From positions 62,001-126,000 of the forward strand of contig JAUILN010000004.1 in the NCBI GenBank assembly GCA_030432695.1: 64,000 bases of DNA, in the 5' to 3' direction. Below are positions 1 to 8,792 of the stretch, piece after piece. This stretch comes from a bacterium. GTDB taxonomy: Bacteria; Planctomycetota; UBA1135; UBA2386. The notes below the pieces were generated by a model. It did no database searches and was not told where the DNA came from. It worked only from the letters and a program-made list of their open reading frames with translations. Every line of letters starts with the position of its first letter. Position 1 is the first letter of the stretch. Position numbers and translations under genes: made by a program.

Positions 1-66
1 CGATCGGGCGCAGCGCTCGCGTTGATTTGCCTTTCCGCGGTGAGGACCGGGCGGTAGGAATCCGGC

Positions 67-981
67 GTGGCCACCACCAGCTACCTGCGCGTCGACGTGT
101 TCTGTGATCGTCCCTTCGGCGGCAACCCGCTCGCGGTCTTCCCCGAGGCCGACGACCTCGGCGACGACACGATGCGCCTCTTGGCCCGCGAGATGAACCT
201 GTCGGAGACGGTGTTCTGTCTGACGCCAACCGCGCCGCAGGCCGACACCCGCCTGCGCATCTTCACCGTCGACCGCGAGGTGCCGATGGCCGGTCATCCC
301 ACGGTGGGCACGATCTTCGCCCTCTGCGAGTCGGGGATCCTCGACGTGGGGGATGGCGAGACGGTCCTGCAGGCGGAACTCGGCGTCGGCGTCCTGCCGG
401 TCGTGGTGCGCAAGCGCGACGGTGTGGTCGAGTCGGTGACGATGACCCAGCGTGCGCCGCGCTTCGGCGAGCCGTTCGGCGACGTCGAGCTGGCGGCGCG
501 GGCGCTGGGGCTGCGGGCCGACCAGCTCTGTCCCGGCGAGCTGCCGATCCGGGTGGTCGACACCGGCATCCCGTGGTTGCTGATCCCCTGCGAAGATCTC
601 CGCGCCGTGCAGCGCATCGACCCAGTGGCGTCCGCTTGCCGGCAGCTCGCCGAGCGCACCGGCACCGACCTGATCCACGCGTTCACGCAGGACGTCGTCG
701 ACCACTCCAGCTCGGTCCACACCCGGCACGTCTGGTTTGGCACCGTGACCCCGAGCGAGGACCCGGCGACCGGTTCCGCCGCCGGGTGCCTGGGCAGCTA
801 CCTCGTCCACGAGCAGGTGTTGCTGGCGGCGCCCGACGTCGAGCTGACCGTCGAGCAGGGTCTGGAGATCGGACGTCCGTCGCGGATCCGGGTGCGCGTG
901 GCAACCTCGAAGGGCCGCGTCAACGAAGTCCAGGTCGGTGGCACCGCGGTGCTGATGGGTGGCGGCGAGATCCGGGTCTGA
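67..981 (+). CDS. PhzF family isomerase-like protein
   Basis: This 304-residue protein belongs to the PhzF/diaminopimelate-epimerase-like fold. The start is a GTG and the protein opens with the family pattern VDVFCDRPFGGNPLAVF. The glutamate expected as the catalytic acid/base lies near residue 47 in MNLSETVF. Later family blocks include AGHPTVGT near residue 76 and EDPATGSAAG near residue 237. PhzF itself isomerises a phenazine precursor, but no other phenazine genes are near, so the substrate is unknown. It is the first of a loose run of plus-strand genes and lies 61 bp before moaA. The length is normal for the family. Confidence 0.9.
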   Translation: MATTSYLRVDVFCDRPFGGNPLAVFPEADDLGDDTMRLLAREMNLSETVFCLTPTAPQADTRLRIFTVDREVPMAGHPTVGTIFALCESGILDVGDGETVLQAELGVGVLPVVVRKRDGVVESVTMTQRAPRFGEPFGDVELAARALGLRADQLCPGELPIRVVDTGIPWLLIPCEDLRAVQRIDPVASACRQLAERTGTDLIHAFTQDVVDHSSSVHTRHVWFGTVTPSEDPATGSAAGCLGSYLVHEQVLLAAPDVELTVEQGLEIGRPSRIRVRVATSKGRVNEVQVGGTAVLMGGGEIRV

Positions 982-1042
982 CCCGGATCGACGGATTGCC
1001 GAGCGACGCCGGGCGGTCGAAGATGGGGGATCCGCCGCGCCC

Positions 1043-2074
1043 ATGACCTCGCACCCCATCGACCGCCTCGGCCGCCCCCAGCGAAGCCTCCGCGTCTCGG
1101 TCACCGACCGCTGCAACCTCCGCTGCACCTACTGCATGCCGGAGGAGAGCTACGTCTGGCTGCCGAAGTCCGACCTGCTGGACTTCGACGAACTCGAGCG
1201 GCTCGTCGCGCGGTTCGTGACGCAGGGCGTCGATCGGCTGCGGCTGACCGGCGGCGAGCCGTTGCTGCGCCAGGACCTCGACGTGCTGGTGGCGAAGTTC
1301 GCCGCCCTCGCGGGGATCGGCGACATCGCGATGACCACCAATGCGGTGCTGCTGCCGGAGAAGGCCACGGCGCTGCGCGCCGCCGGGTTGCGCCGGGTGA
1401 CGGTCAGCCTCGACACGCTGCAGCCCGAGCGCTTCGCGCAGCTCGCCGGTCGCGACCAGTTCGTCGCGACTCTCGCCGGCATCGATGCAGCGCTCGCCGC
1501 CGGCTTCGAACAGGTCAAGCTGAACACGGTCGTGATGCGCGGCCGCAACGACGACGAACTCGTCGACCTGCTGGCGTTCGGCCGCGAGCGCGGCATCGAG
1601 GTCCGGTTCATCGAGTACATGGACGTCGGTGGCGCCACCGGCTGGCACGGCGACCTGGTGGTGCCGCGCCGCGAGATCGTGGCCCGTGTCGCGGCGGCAA
1701 CGGGCGGCGTCGAGGCGCTGCGGGAGGACGACTGGGCGCCCGCCGATCGCTTCCGCGCCGGCGATGGCACCGTGTTCGGTGTGATCTCGTCGACCACCGA
1801 GCCCTTCTGTCGCACCTGCGACCGCACCCGGTTGACCGCCGACGGACGTTGGTTCACCTGCTTGTACGCGCGCGAAGGGGTCGATCTGCGCGGTGCGCTG
1901 CGCAGCGGTGCCAGCGATGCCGAACTCGAAGCATTGATCGGACGCGTGTGGACCGATCGGTCCGACCGGGGTGCGGAGGAACGGTTCGAGCTGCTCCATC
2001 GGCGCGGTCCGCTCGCCGAGGCGGAGCATCTGCGCAGCGATCCGCACCTCGAGATGCACACCCGAGGTGGCTGA
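1043..2074 (+). CDS. moaA: GTP 3',8-cyclase MoaA (molybdenum cofactor)
   Basis: A radical SAM enzyme that converts GTP to 3',8-cyclo-GTP in the first step of molybdopterin synthesis. The N-terminal cluster motif is C24-x3-C28-x2-C31 within TDRCNLRCTYCMPEE. The second iron-sulfur site is C256-x2-C259-x13-C273. The protein ends in Gly-Gly, the conserved tail of MoaA. I chose the ATG at 1043 because the protein then begins shortly before the radical SAM motif; the frame stays open upstream to 959 but the added residues look like noise. No MoaC or other cofactor gene is in the window. At 343 residues the length is normal. Confidence 0.95.
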   Translation: MTSHPIDRLGRPQRSLRVSVTDRCNLRCTYCMPEESYVWLPKSDLLDFDELERLVARFVTQGVDRLRLTGGEPLLRQDLDVLVAKFAALAGIGDIAMTTNAVLLPEKATALRAAGLRRVTVSLDTLQPERFAQLAGRDQFVATLAGIDAALAAGFEQVKLNTVVMRGRNDDELVDLLAFGRERGIEVRFIEYMDVGGATGWHGDLVVPRREIVARVAAATGGVEALREDDWAPADRFRAGDGTVFGVISSTTEPFCRTCDRTRLTADGRWFTCLYAREGVDLRGALRSGASDAELEALIGRVWTDRSDRGAEERFELLHRRGPLAEAEHLRSDPHLEMHTRGG

Positions 2075-2122
2075 CGCAGTCGCGTCGTTCGGCGATTTCC
2101 TGCGCTCTGCTTCGTGATGCGC

Positions 2123-2128
2123 TAGGGT
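2123..2128 (+). promoter_or_regulatory. Candidate -10 hexamer of egtD (TAGGGT)
   Basis: TAGGGT ends 9 nt before the egtD ATG, the spacing expected if transcription begins at or next to the start codon. No convincing -35 is seen. This is one of six similar cases in the window. Confidence 0.35.
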
Positions 2129-2137
2129 CATGCGGTC

Positions 2138-3100
2138 ATGGCCGAGCCAAAGCTCCGTGACCTCCTGCCCTCGACCGCGGAATTCCGCGATGCGGTCTTC
2201 GCGGGGCTATCGTCGGATCCCAAGACCCTGCCGACGGCGTATCTCTACGACGAGACCGGCGCGCGCCTGTTCGAGGCGATCTGCACGCTGGATGAGTACT
2301 ACCCGACGCGCACCGAGATCGCGATCATGCGCGACCATGCGGCCGCGATGGCGCGGGAACTCGGCCCGCGCGTGCGGCTGGTGGAACCGGGGGCGGGGGC
2401 GTTGACCAAGGTTCGCTACCTGCTCGCGCACCTCGACGATCCGGTCGACTTCGTGCCGATCGACATCAGCATCGAGCAGCTGGAGAACGAGGCGCGCATC
2501 CTGGCCAAGGAGTTCCCCGAGCTGCCGGTCCACCCGGTCGCCGCCGACTTCACCGAGGCGTTCGCACTGCCGCCGGTCGATCCACCGCCGGCGCGCACGG
2601 TGATCTACTACCCCGGATCGACGATCGGCAACTTCCTGCCGGAGGACCAGGTCGCGTTCCTGCTGCGGATGCGGGAGCTGATCGGGTCGCAGGGTGCCCT
2701 GCTGGTCGGCGTCGACCTCTACAAGGACCTCTCCAAGCTGTTGCCGGCGTACGACGATGCGGCCGGAGTGACCGCGGCGTTCACCAAGAACCTGCTGGCG
2801 CGGATCAACCGGGAACTCGACGGAACCTTCGACACCGGCCTGTTCGAGCATCGTGCCTCGTTCGAGGCCGAGCCGAGCCGGGTGGTCCTCGAGGCGGTGA
2901 GTTCGGTCGACCAGACCGTCGAGGTCGCCGGGCGGTCGTTCCACTTCGCGGCCGGCGAGGCGGTGCGGACCGAGTACTCGCACAAGCCCACGCTCGAGGC
3001 CTTCGCGAAGCTGGCCGGCACCGCGGGGTTGCTGGTTCGTCGGGTCTGGACCGACGAGGACGACATGTTCAGCGTGCAGCTGCTCGAGCCGGCGAGCTGA
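2138..3100 (+). CDS. egtD: EgtD-like histidine N-alpha-methyltransferase
   Basis: A SAM-dependent methyltransferase of the EgtD family, which trimethylates the alpha-amino group of histidine to give hercynine for ergothioneine. Visible family features are LPTAYLYDETGARLFEAI near the N terminus, EYYPTRTE near residue 50, the SAM-binding VEPGAGALTKVR, the segment PGSTIGNF with the conserved asparagine, and RTEYSHKP near the C terminus, which matches the histidine-contacting RTE-x-S-x-K region. The 320 residues match the family. EgtB is usually nearby but none is seen here. The two SUMF1-containing kinases further on are not EgtB. Substrate choice therefore rests on the family alone. Confidence 0.88.
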   Translation: MAEPKLRDLLPSTAEFRDAVFAGLSSDPKTLPTAYLYDETGARLFEAICTLDEYYPTRTEIAIMRDHAAAMARELGPRVRLVEPGAGALTKVRYLLAHLDDPVDFVPIDISIEQLENEARILAKEFPELPVHPVAADFTEAFALPPVDPPPARTVIYYPGSTIGNFLPEDQVAFLLRMRELIGSQGALLVGVDLYKDLSKLLPAYDDAAGVTAAFTKNLLARINRELDGTFDTGLFEHRASFEAEPSRVVLEAVSSVDQTVEVAGRSFHFAAGEAVRTEYSHKPTLEAFAKLAGTAGLLVRRVWTDEDDMFSVQLLEPAS

Positions 3101-3198
3101 CCCTGCGCTCCGGTCCGGACCGCCGGAACCGATCGACGGGAATCGATGCGGTGGGGTAGCTTGCCGGGCGTCTCCTCCTGCTCGCCGCGACTCCGCCG

Positions 3199-4449
3199 AT
3201 GCTGTTCCGGTTCAGCCTCTACGGCTTCCTGAAGAACCTGCGGTTCTTCGAGTCCTTCCTGATCCTGGCGCTGCTCGACCGTGATCTCGACTTCGCGGCG
3301 ATCGGCTGGCTCGTTGCCGTCCGCGAGATCACGGTGACGGCCTGCGAGGTGCCGTCGGGCGCGGTGGCCGACTCGCTGGGCCGGCGCCGCTGCATGGTCG
3401 CGAGCATGGCCGCCTACGTGGCCTCGGCGCTGCTCCTGGCACTCAGCCAGAGCTATGCGCTGCTGGTCGGGGCGATGCTCGCGCAGGGCCTCGGCGATGC
3501 GTTCCGCAGCGGCACGCACAAGGCGATGATCGATGCGTGGCTCCGCCAACAGGGCCGCGCCGACGAGCGCTCGCGGGTCTACGGCTTCACCCGATCGTGG
3601 TCGAAGATCGGCTCGGCGGTGTCGGCGCTGTGCGGCGGGCTGCTGTTGGTCGCCGGCGCCGACTACCGCGGCATGTTCCTGGCATCGGCGGTGGTCGCGC
3701 TGTTGAACCTCGTGAACCTCGCCACCTACCCGAAGGGGCTCGACCTGCCGCCCGAAGCGGTGCCCGGCTCGTTGCGCGGCACCCTCCACGCACTGCGCGA
3801 GGCGCTCCGGGAGGTCGTCGCTCCGGGCCGGTTGCGGGGTCTGCTGGTCTCCAGCTCGACCGCGCTCGGCACCTACGAGGTCGCGCGCGACTACCTGCAG
3901 CCGGTGCTGCAGACCCTGGCCCTGGCGATCCCGATCGGCGTGGGGCTGCGCGACGAGGCGCGCGTGGGTCTCGCGGTCGGCGTGGTGTCGGCCGTGATGT
4001 TCCTGCTGGCCGGCGCCGCTTCGCGTCGCTCGCACCGCGTCGAGTCGCGCCTCGGTGGTGCCGACCGGGCAGCCCGCTCGCTGATGCTCGGCCAGGTCGC
4101 GTGCTACGGGGTGGTGGGAGTCGGCCTGGCGTTCGGGATCGCGTGGTGCGCGGTGCTCGCCTTCGTGGCGATGGGGATCCTGCACAACTTCTGGCGACCG
4201 GTGCAGATGGGCCGTGTTGCCGATGCCAGCGACGCGGCAAGGACCGCGACCGTGATGAGCATCGAGTCGCAGGCCAGCGCCCTGGTCGCCGCACTGTGCG
4301 CTCCGGCGATCGGTCTGTCGGTCGATCTGCTGGCGGAGGGGCGGACGCCGACTCCGCTCGGAGCACTGGCGCCGGTCGGCCTGGTCGCGGTGCCGCTGCT
4401 GCTGTCGCTCTGGGCTGAGCGTGGGCGCCCGTCCGCCTCCGTCGGCTGA
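3199..4449 (+). CDS. MFS transporter
   Basis: A 416-residue polytopic membrane protein of the major facilitator superfamily. After the first hydrophobic helices comes the loop signature GAVADSLGRRRCM, the characteristic cytoplasmic loop between helices 2 and 3. Long hydrophobic stretches alternate to the end, with a basic loop (RRSHRVESR) in mid-protein. The start is the ATG at 3199. A TAGCTT hexamer at 3157-3162 might be its -10. Substrate cannot be told; neighbours (EgtD before, kelch protein after) do not indicate one. Confidence 0.85.
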   Translation: MLFRFSLYGFLKNLRFFESFLILALLDRDLDFAAIGWLVAVREITVTACEVPSGAVADSLGRRRCMVASMAAYVASALLLALSQSYALLVGAMLAQGLGDAFRSGTHKAMIDAWLRQQGRADERSRVYGFTRSWSKIGSAVSALCGGLLLVAGADYRGMFLASAVVALLNLVNLATYPKGLDLPPEAVPGSLRGTLHALREALREVVAPGRLRGLLVSSSTALGTYEVARDYLQPVLQTLALAIPIGVGLRDEARVGLAVGVVSAVMFLLAGAASRRSHRVESRLGGADRAARSLMLGQVACYGVVGVGLAFGIAWCAVLAFVAMGILHNFWRPVQMGRVADASDAARTATVMSIESQASALVAALCAPAIGLSVDLLAEGRTPTPLGALAPVGLVAVPLLLSLWAERGRPSASVG

Positions 4450-4598
4450 CCGCGCGACGTGGTCACGATCTGATCACCGGGCGACCGGGCCGGGGTGCCG
4501 CCGGGCAGTTCCTGTCCATCGGTGCCCGCGGGGGTGCGTCGCGCTTCCGTCGCCGTGACCGTGCGGGGTATGGGGGTAGGGCACCGGAGTCCAGGCCC

Positions 4599-5600
4599 AT
4601 GAGCGCGATCCAAGTTGCCCCGTCCCTCTCCCACCATGGCGCCACCACCGGCGCGGTGCTCGGTGACCGGCTGTATGTCGTCGGGGGGAGCCGCAGCGCC
4701 TACCACCACGTCGGAGACGTCCGGCTGGTGTCCGCGCGGGGGGCGAGCTTCGAGGATCCCCGCGTGCCGGCTCTCGACCGGCCGCGTGGCGATCTGGTCG
4801 CCGTGGCGCACGCCGGCACCGACTCGATCCTCGCAGTGGGTGGGGTGGTCGCCACGGATCACTGCGACCAGCCATCCAACGAGCCGTCTCGGGAGATGAA
4901 CCGGCTCGATGTCCGAACCGGGACCTGGTCGCGATGCGCGCCGCTGCCGGCGCCGCGCGCCAAGGCCGGGGTCGCGATGCTCGGTGACCGCATGCTGGTC
5001 ATCGGGGGGCGTCAGGACGACCTCGACTCCGCCTCGATGTTCGCCTACCACGTCCTCGACGATCGCTGGGAGTGGATCGGTCTGTTCCCGTTCGGAGCGC
5101 GCCACGCCGCCGCCTGTGCCTTCGGAGATCGGGTCTGGTACGTGGGTGGGTGGACCGCCGGCTCGGGTGCCGGGACCCTCCGGGCGGGCTGCTACAGCTA
5201 CGACCCAGCGGATCGCGAGGTGCGACGCCATGCCGACCTTCCGGTGCCTCGCGCCGGCCACGCGCTGGTCGTGCACCGCGGCGCCCTGCACGTCCTCGGC
5301 GGCGTCGACGAGCGCAAGCAGCCGACCCGCACGGTGTTCCGCTACGACGCGGCCCGCGATCGCTGGCAGCAGCTCGCGCCGTTGGTGACCGACCGGGCCA
5401 TGTTCGCCGCCGGGTCGCTCGGCGGCGCGATCGTGGTGGCCGGCGGCTGGCGCAAGGCACCGGGTGAGGCCAACGGCAGCGCCGAGCGCCACGTGCCGGC
5501 GGCTGCTCGGGCGGCCCGCGCGCTCACCGCGTCGCCAACAGCTCCGCGTACATCTCGCGGATCTCGTCCTGCCCGGCCTTCAGATCGTCGGGCGTCTTGA
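4599..5600 (+). CDS. Kelch-repeat beta-propeller protein
   Basis: A 333-residue protein made of kelch repeats. Paired glycines follow hydrophobic strands at LYVVGG, ILAVGG, MLVIGG, VWYVGG, LHVLGG and IVVAGG, with the usual aromatic W/Y about 40 residues later, so about six blades are present. No signal peptide is visible, so a cytoplasmic location is likely. The last 40 or so residues are basic and low in structure, because the reading frame runs 77 bp into the 3' end of the convergent pyrophosphorylase gene. Kelch propellers commonly bind proteins or sugars; a function cannot be assigned. Confidence 0.75.
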   Translation: MSAIQVAPSLSHHGATTGAVLGDRLYVVGGSRSAYHHVGDVRLVSARGASFEDPRVPALDRPRGDLVAVAHAGTDSILAVGGVVATDHCDQPSNEPSREMNRLDVRTGTWSRCAPLPAPRAKAGVAMLGDRMLVIGGRQDDLDSASMFAYHVLDDRWEWIGLFPFGARHAAACAFGDRVWYVGGWTAGSGAGTLRAGCYSYDPADREVRRHADLPVPRAGHALVVHRGALHVLGGVDERKQPTRTVFRYDAARDRWQQLAPLVTDRAMFAAGSLGGAIVVAGGWRKAPGEANGSAERHVPAAARAARALTASPTAPRTSRGSRPARPSDRRAS

Positions 5601-6645
5601 TCGGGAAGAACCGCGACGTCGGGCCGGTGCGCCGCACGCGGAGGATGTGCGAGCGGAGGAAGCGGGTCATCTCGCCGACCAGCCGCTCGATCTGCACCGC
5701 GGGGCGGCCGTCGACCTTCTTCTCGACGAAGTACCAGCCGAGTTCGAAGTCGCGGTCCAGCGCCTTGGCCGAGAAGTGGAACGTGTTGGTGTTGAACACG
5801 TCGACGATGCTCGGGTCGAAGCCGTCCGGGTAGCGGATCTGTTCGATGAGCTGCAGCTTGCCGTCGTAGAGGTAGGGCGAGCCGCCGACGTCGCCGGGCC
5901 ACTTGGGGGCGGCCTCCACGGTCATCTCGGCGCGGGAGTCGATGTGGGCGCCGAGGATCGCCGGGCTGACCCGCGCGCCGAGGTTGTCGACGTTCGACAG
6001 CAGCACGTGTTCGCCGCCCGCGGCGAGGAACTTCTCGAGCATGCCGCTCTTGCGGAACGCCGGGGCGAAGTCACCGTGGCCCGGCCCGTGCGGCGAGACC
6101 TCGCCGGCGTCGGTCGTGAAGATGTCGCCGTCGGGCTCCATCCGCACCGAGATGAACTGCGTGAAGCAGTGGACCTGGTCCTTCGGGTAGCCGAACCAGT
6201 TGTGTTGCTCGAGGTGTTCGCGCGTCGAGTCGTCGGTCGCGAAGCTGTTCATCAGGAACACCGGGATCCGCACCCCGTGCTCGTCGGCCATGCGGGCGAC
6301 GTCGCGGATCTTGAGCTCCAGGAACGAGCGGTCGTCGACCACCGGAACCACGCCCTTGACCACGCCGCCGAAGCGCGTCGCCATGCCGCCATTGAGGATC
6401 ACCACCCCGAAGGCGCCACGACGGATCGCATCGCGACCCAGCGATTCCAGGCGCTCGCGCTCGGACCCGTCTTTCGGGATGTCGTGGATCTGGTCCGACG
6501 ACGGTGCGCAGATCTTGCCGGCGACGACGTTGTTCGCCTGCGACAGCGTGCCGTCGGCGACCTTGGCCTGCCACGAGGCGAACAGCTGCGGGTCGAACCC
6601 GTAGCGGGTGAGGAAGGCGAGGTCGGGCTCGGACAGGGACTTCAC
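5524..6645 (-). CDS. UTP-glucose-1-phosphate uridylyltransferase-like protein (eukaryotic type, short)
   Basis: This 373-residue protein matches the UDPGP type-1 family, which makes UDP-sugars from UTP and a sugar 1-phosphate. The nucleotide-binding loop is VVILNGGMATRFGG. Other family blocks are VFLMNSFATDDSTREHL, HGPGHGD, LLSNVDNLGA, VFNTNTFHFS and the final RFFPIKTPDDL. It ends soon after that block, so the C-terminal left-handed beta-helix domain of the eukaryotic enzymes is absent. I chose the GTG at 6645 because longer starts would overlap the divergent recG gene and add proline- and arginine-rich noise. A related N-acetylhexosamine pyrophosphorylase activity cannot be excluded. Confidence 0.85.
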   Translation of the reverse strand: MKSLSEPDLAFLTRYGFDPQLFASWQAKVADGTLSQANNVVAGKICAPSSDQIHDIPKDGSERERLESLGRDAIRRGAFGVVILNGGMATRFGGVVKGVVPVVDDRSFLELKIRDVARMADEHGVRIPVFLMNSFATDDSTREHLEQHNWFGYPKDQVHCFTQFISVRMEPDGDIFTTDAGEVSPHGPGHGDFAPAFRKSGMLEKFLAAGGEHVLLSNVDNLGARVSPAILGAHIDSRAEMTVEAAPKWPGDVGGSPYLYDGKLQLIEQIRYPDGFDPSIVDVFNTNTFHFSAKALDRDFELGWYFVEKKVDGRPAVQIERLVGEMTRFLRSHILRVRRTGPTSRFFPIKTPDDLKAGQDEIREMYAELLATR

Positions 6646-6708
6646 GGTTTCGGGTTTCCCGATGGGGATCGAGCCCCGCAGCGTAGCCGCGGAGCGAGGG
6701 CCGTACCA

Positions 6709-6724
6709 ACCCCGGAGACGGGGT
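6709..6724 (+). promoter_or_regulatory. Hairpin with GNRA-type loop upstream of recG
   Basis: ACCCCG and CGGGGT form a perfect 6-bp stem around GAGA, a GNRA-type tetraloop. It lies 46 nt before the chosen recG start, in the divergent region between the pyrophosphorylase gene and recG. The following bases (GTCCTTTCTT) are mildly T-rich. It could be a 5' leader structure or an attenuator-like stop; neither is shown. Confidence 0.35.
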
Positions 6725-6770
6725 GTCCTTTCTTGTCGGCTGCTCGGCTGGCTGGGAACATCCCGATCGC

Positions 6771-8792
6771 ATGGCCGGCGCATCCCAGACCACCGCAGCG
6801 AGCGAGGTCGAACTGCTCGACTGGAACGCGGCCCTGACCGGGCTGCAGGGCATCGGTCCGGTGGTGGCGGCGACCCTGCAGGAGGCCGGTCTCGCCAGCC
6901 TCGGCGACCTGCTCGGACTGTTCCCGCGGCGTCACCGGGCCATCGCCGATGTCGAGCGGCCCGACGACGCGCTGGTCGGGCAACTCGTCCGGTTGCGGGG
7001 GCGCCAGAGGCGGGCGACGCTGCGTTGGCTGCCGGGGCGGCGCTGCCTGGTGGAGATCGAGTTCGCGGGGCCCGTCCCGGGGGGAGACTTCCGGGCGCCG
7101 TTCTTCAATCAGCGCTGGATGAAGGATGCCTTCGCCGACGGCGCCGAGCGCCAGCTCGAGGGGCGGCTCGACAAGGTCCGTGGCCGCTTCGTGTTGACCG
7201 CGGCGCGCGTGGTCTCCAAGCGGATGGACGCCGCGGGCGACTGCGTGGTCTCCTACCCCACGCTGGAGGGGGTCTCCGACCTGCGGCTGCGGTCGTTCGT
7301 CCATCAGGCGCTGCGGCGGGTCGACCCTGCGAGCGTGCCGCTGGTCGACGTGCCGGCGCTCACCGCGGCCGTCGGTGGGCTGGAGCTGCCGCGCGGCGAC
7401 CGGCTGGCGCCATGGCGGGCGATGCACGAGCCGCGGCACGTCGCCGAACACGAGGCTGCGCGCCGCCACTTCGCACTGGCCGAGGCGGTCGGATTGTTCC
7501 GGCGCGTCGAGGCGCGGCGCCGGGAGCGGTCGGCCCGGCCGGCGCCGTCGATAGAGGTGGGGGCGGCGCACGCGGCGCGGATGGCGCGGGTGCTGCCGTT
7601 CGCGTGGACCGACGACCAGGCGGCGGCGGTGGCGGCGATCCGGGCGCGGCTCCGCGGCGCAGACGGCCCGAGCGCGGTCCTCCTACACGGCGACGTCGGC
7701 ACCGGCAAGACCGCGGTGGTCCTCGATGCCGCGCTCGCCGCGATCGATGCCGGGTACCAGGTCGCGCTGCTGGCCCCGACCGGTCTGTTGGCCGAGCAAC
7801 ATGCGGCGGGGCTCGGTGCCTGGCTCGCCGGCGAAGGCGTGCGCACCGCGATGCTGCGCGGCGACCTGCCGGCGGCCGAGCGGCGCGAACTCGAAGACCG
7901 ACTCGCGGCGAGCGACATCGACCTGGTGTTCGGCACCCACGCGCTGTTCTCGGCGCGGACCCGCTTCGCCGCTCTCGGCCTGGTCGTGGTCGACGAGCAG
8001 CACCGCTTCGGCGTGGCGCAGCGCGCCGCGATGGCGCGGAAGGGCCGCGATCCACATGTGCTGGTCACCACCGCGACGCCGATCCCGCGGACGCTGACCT
8101 ACGCGCTGTTCGGCGATCTCGATCTGGTCGAACTCCGCACGCGGCCTCACGGCAACCCGCCGCCGCGCGCGGTCGAGGTGGCCCGCGAGCGGTGGAGCAA
8201 GGTGCTCCGAGCGATCGAGGCGCGGTGCCGGCGCGGCGAGGGTGTGTTCGTGGTCTGCCCGAAGATCGGCGAGGACGGCGGGCGCGGTGGCGCGGTGCGG
8301 ATGCTCCGGGAACTGTCCGAGCGGTTCTCCTGCGGGCTGGTCCATGGGCGTCTGTCCGCGGAGGAACGGCAGACGATCACCCAGGCGTTCCGCGACGGTG
8401 CGTTCGACGTGCTGGTCGGTACCACCGTGCTCGAGGTCGGCATCGACGTGCCGCGCGCCACGTTGATGGTGGTCGCCGGCGCCGAGCACTTTGGCATCGC
8501 CACGCTGCACCAGCTGCGTGGCCGGGTCGGCCGCGGGGCGAAGCGCGGTCTGTGCATCCTCGCCGGCGAGAGCAGCGCGCGGACCCGCGCCGTGGCGACC
8601 ACCACCTGCGGCTTCGCGCTGGCCGAGGAAGACCTGCGACTGCGCGGTGCCGGCGAGCTGCTCGGCGCGCGGCAGAGCGGCGCGCTCGACTTCCGCGCCC
8701 TCGATCCGCTGGAAGACGCCGAGCTGTTGGCCGAGGCGAGGGAGTTGGTGCGCGGCGAAGCGACCCGGCACCCCAGGAGGAGCGAACCATGA
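6771..8792 (+). CDS. recG: ATP-dependent DNA helicase RecG
   Basis: A 673-residue superfamily 2 helicase that remodels stalled replication forks and branched DNA. The N-terminal part contains a helix-hairpin-helix-like segment (LQGIGPVVAATLQEAGL) and the OB wedge region. The helicase core has Walker A G307-DVGTGKT, the DEQH box at 408-411, TATPIPRTL as motif III, and the late motifs TVLEVGIDVPRA and QLRGRVGRG. I chose the ATG at 6771; an upstream GTG at 6723 would include the hairpin. The stop overlaps the ATG of the next gene (ATGA), so the two are co-translated. The length is slightly below typical RecG. Confidence 0.93.
   Translation: MAGASQTTAASEVELLDWNAALTGLQGIGPVVAATLQEAGLASLGDLLGLFPRRHRAIADVERPDDALVGQLVRLRGRQRRATLRWLPGRRCLVEIEFAGPVPGGDFRAPFFNQRWMKDAFADGAERQLEGRLDKVRGRFVLTAARVVSKRMDAAGDCVVSYPTLEGVSDLRLRSFVHQALRRVDPASVPLVDVPALTAAVGGLELPRGDRLAPWRAMHEPRHVAEHEAARRHFALAEAVGLFRRVEARRRERSARPAPSIEVGAAHAARMARVLPFAWTDDQAAAVAAIRARLRGADGPSAVLLHGDVGTGKTAVVLDAALAAIDAGYQVALLAPTGLLAEQHAAGLGAWLAGEGVRTAMLRGDLPAAERRELEDRLAASDIDLVFGTHALFSARTRFAALGLVVVDEQHRFGVAQRAAMARKGRDPHVLVTTATPIPRTLTYALFGDLDLVELRTRPHGNPPPRAVEVARERWSKVLRAIEARCRRGEGVFVVCPKIGEDGGRGGAVRMLRELSERFSCGLVHGRLSAEERQTITQAFRDGAFDVLVGTTVLEVGIDVPRATLMVVAGAEHFGIATLHQLRGRVGRGAKRGLCILAGESSARTRAVATTTCGFALAEEDLRLRGAGELLGARQSGALDFRALDPLEDAELLAEARELVRGEATRHPRRSEP

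Noticed and set aside
920..2131. Long minus-strand frames opposite moaA, egtD, recG, ftsI and others
   Set aside because: They are Arg/Pro/His-rich mirror frames caused by high G+C at third positions; the plus-strand proteins match known families throughout.
3111..3122. 12-bp palindrome CGGTCCGGACCG after egtD
   Set aside because: No loop and no T-run, so it cannot be a normal terminator; palindromes of this kind are expected now and then in G+C-rich DNA.
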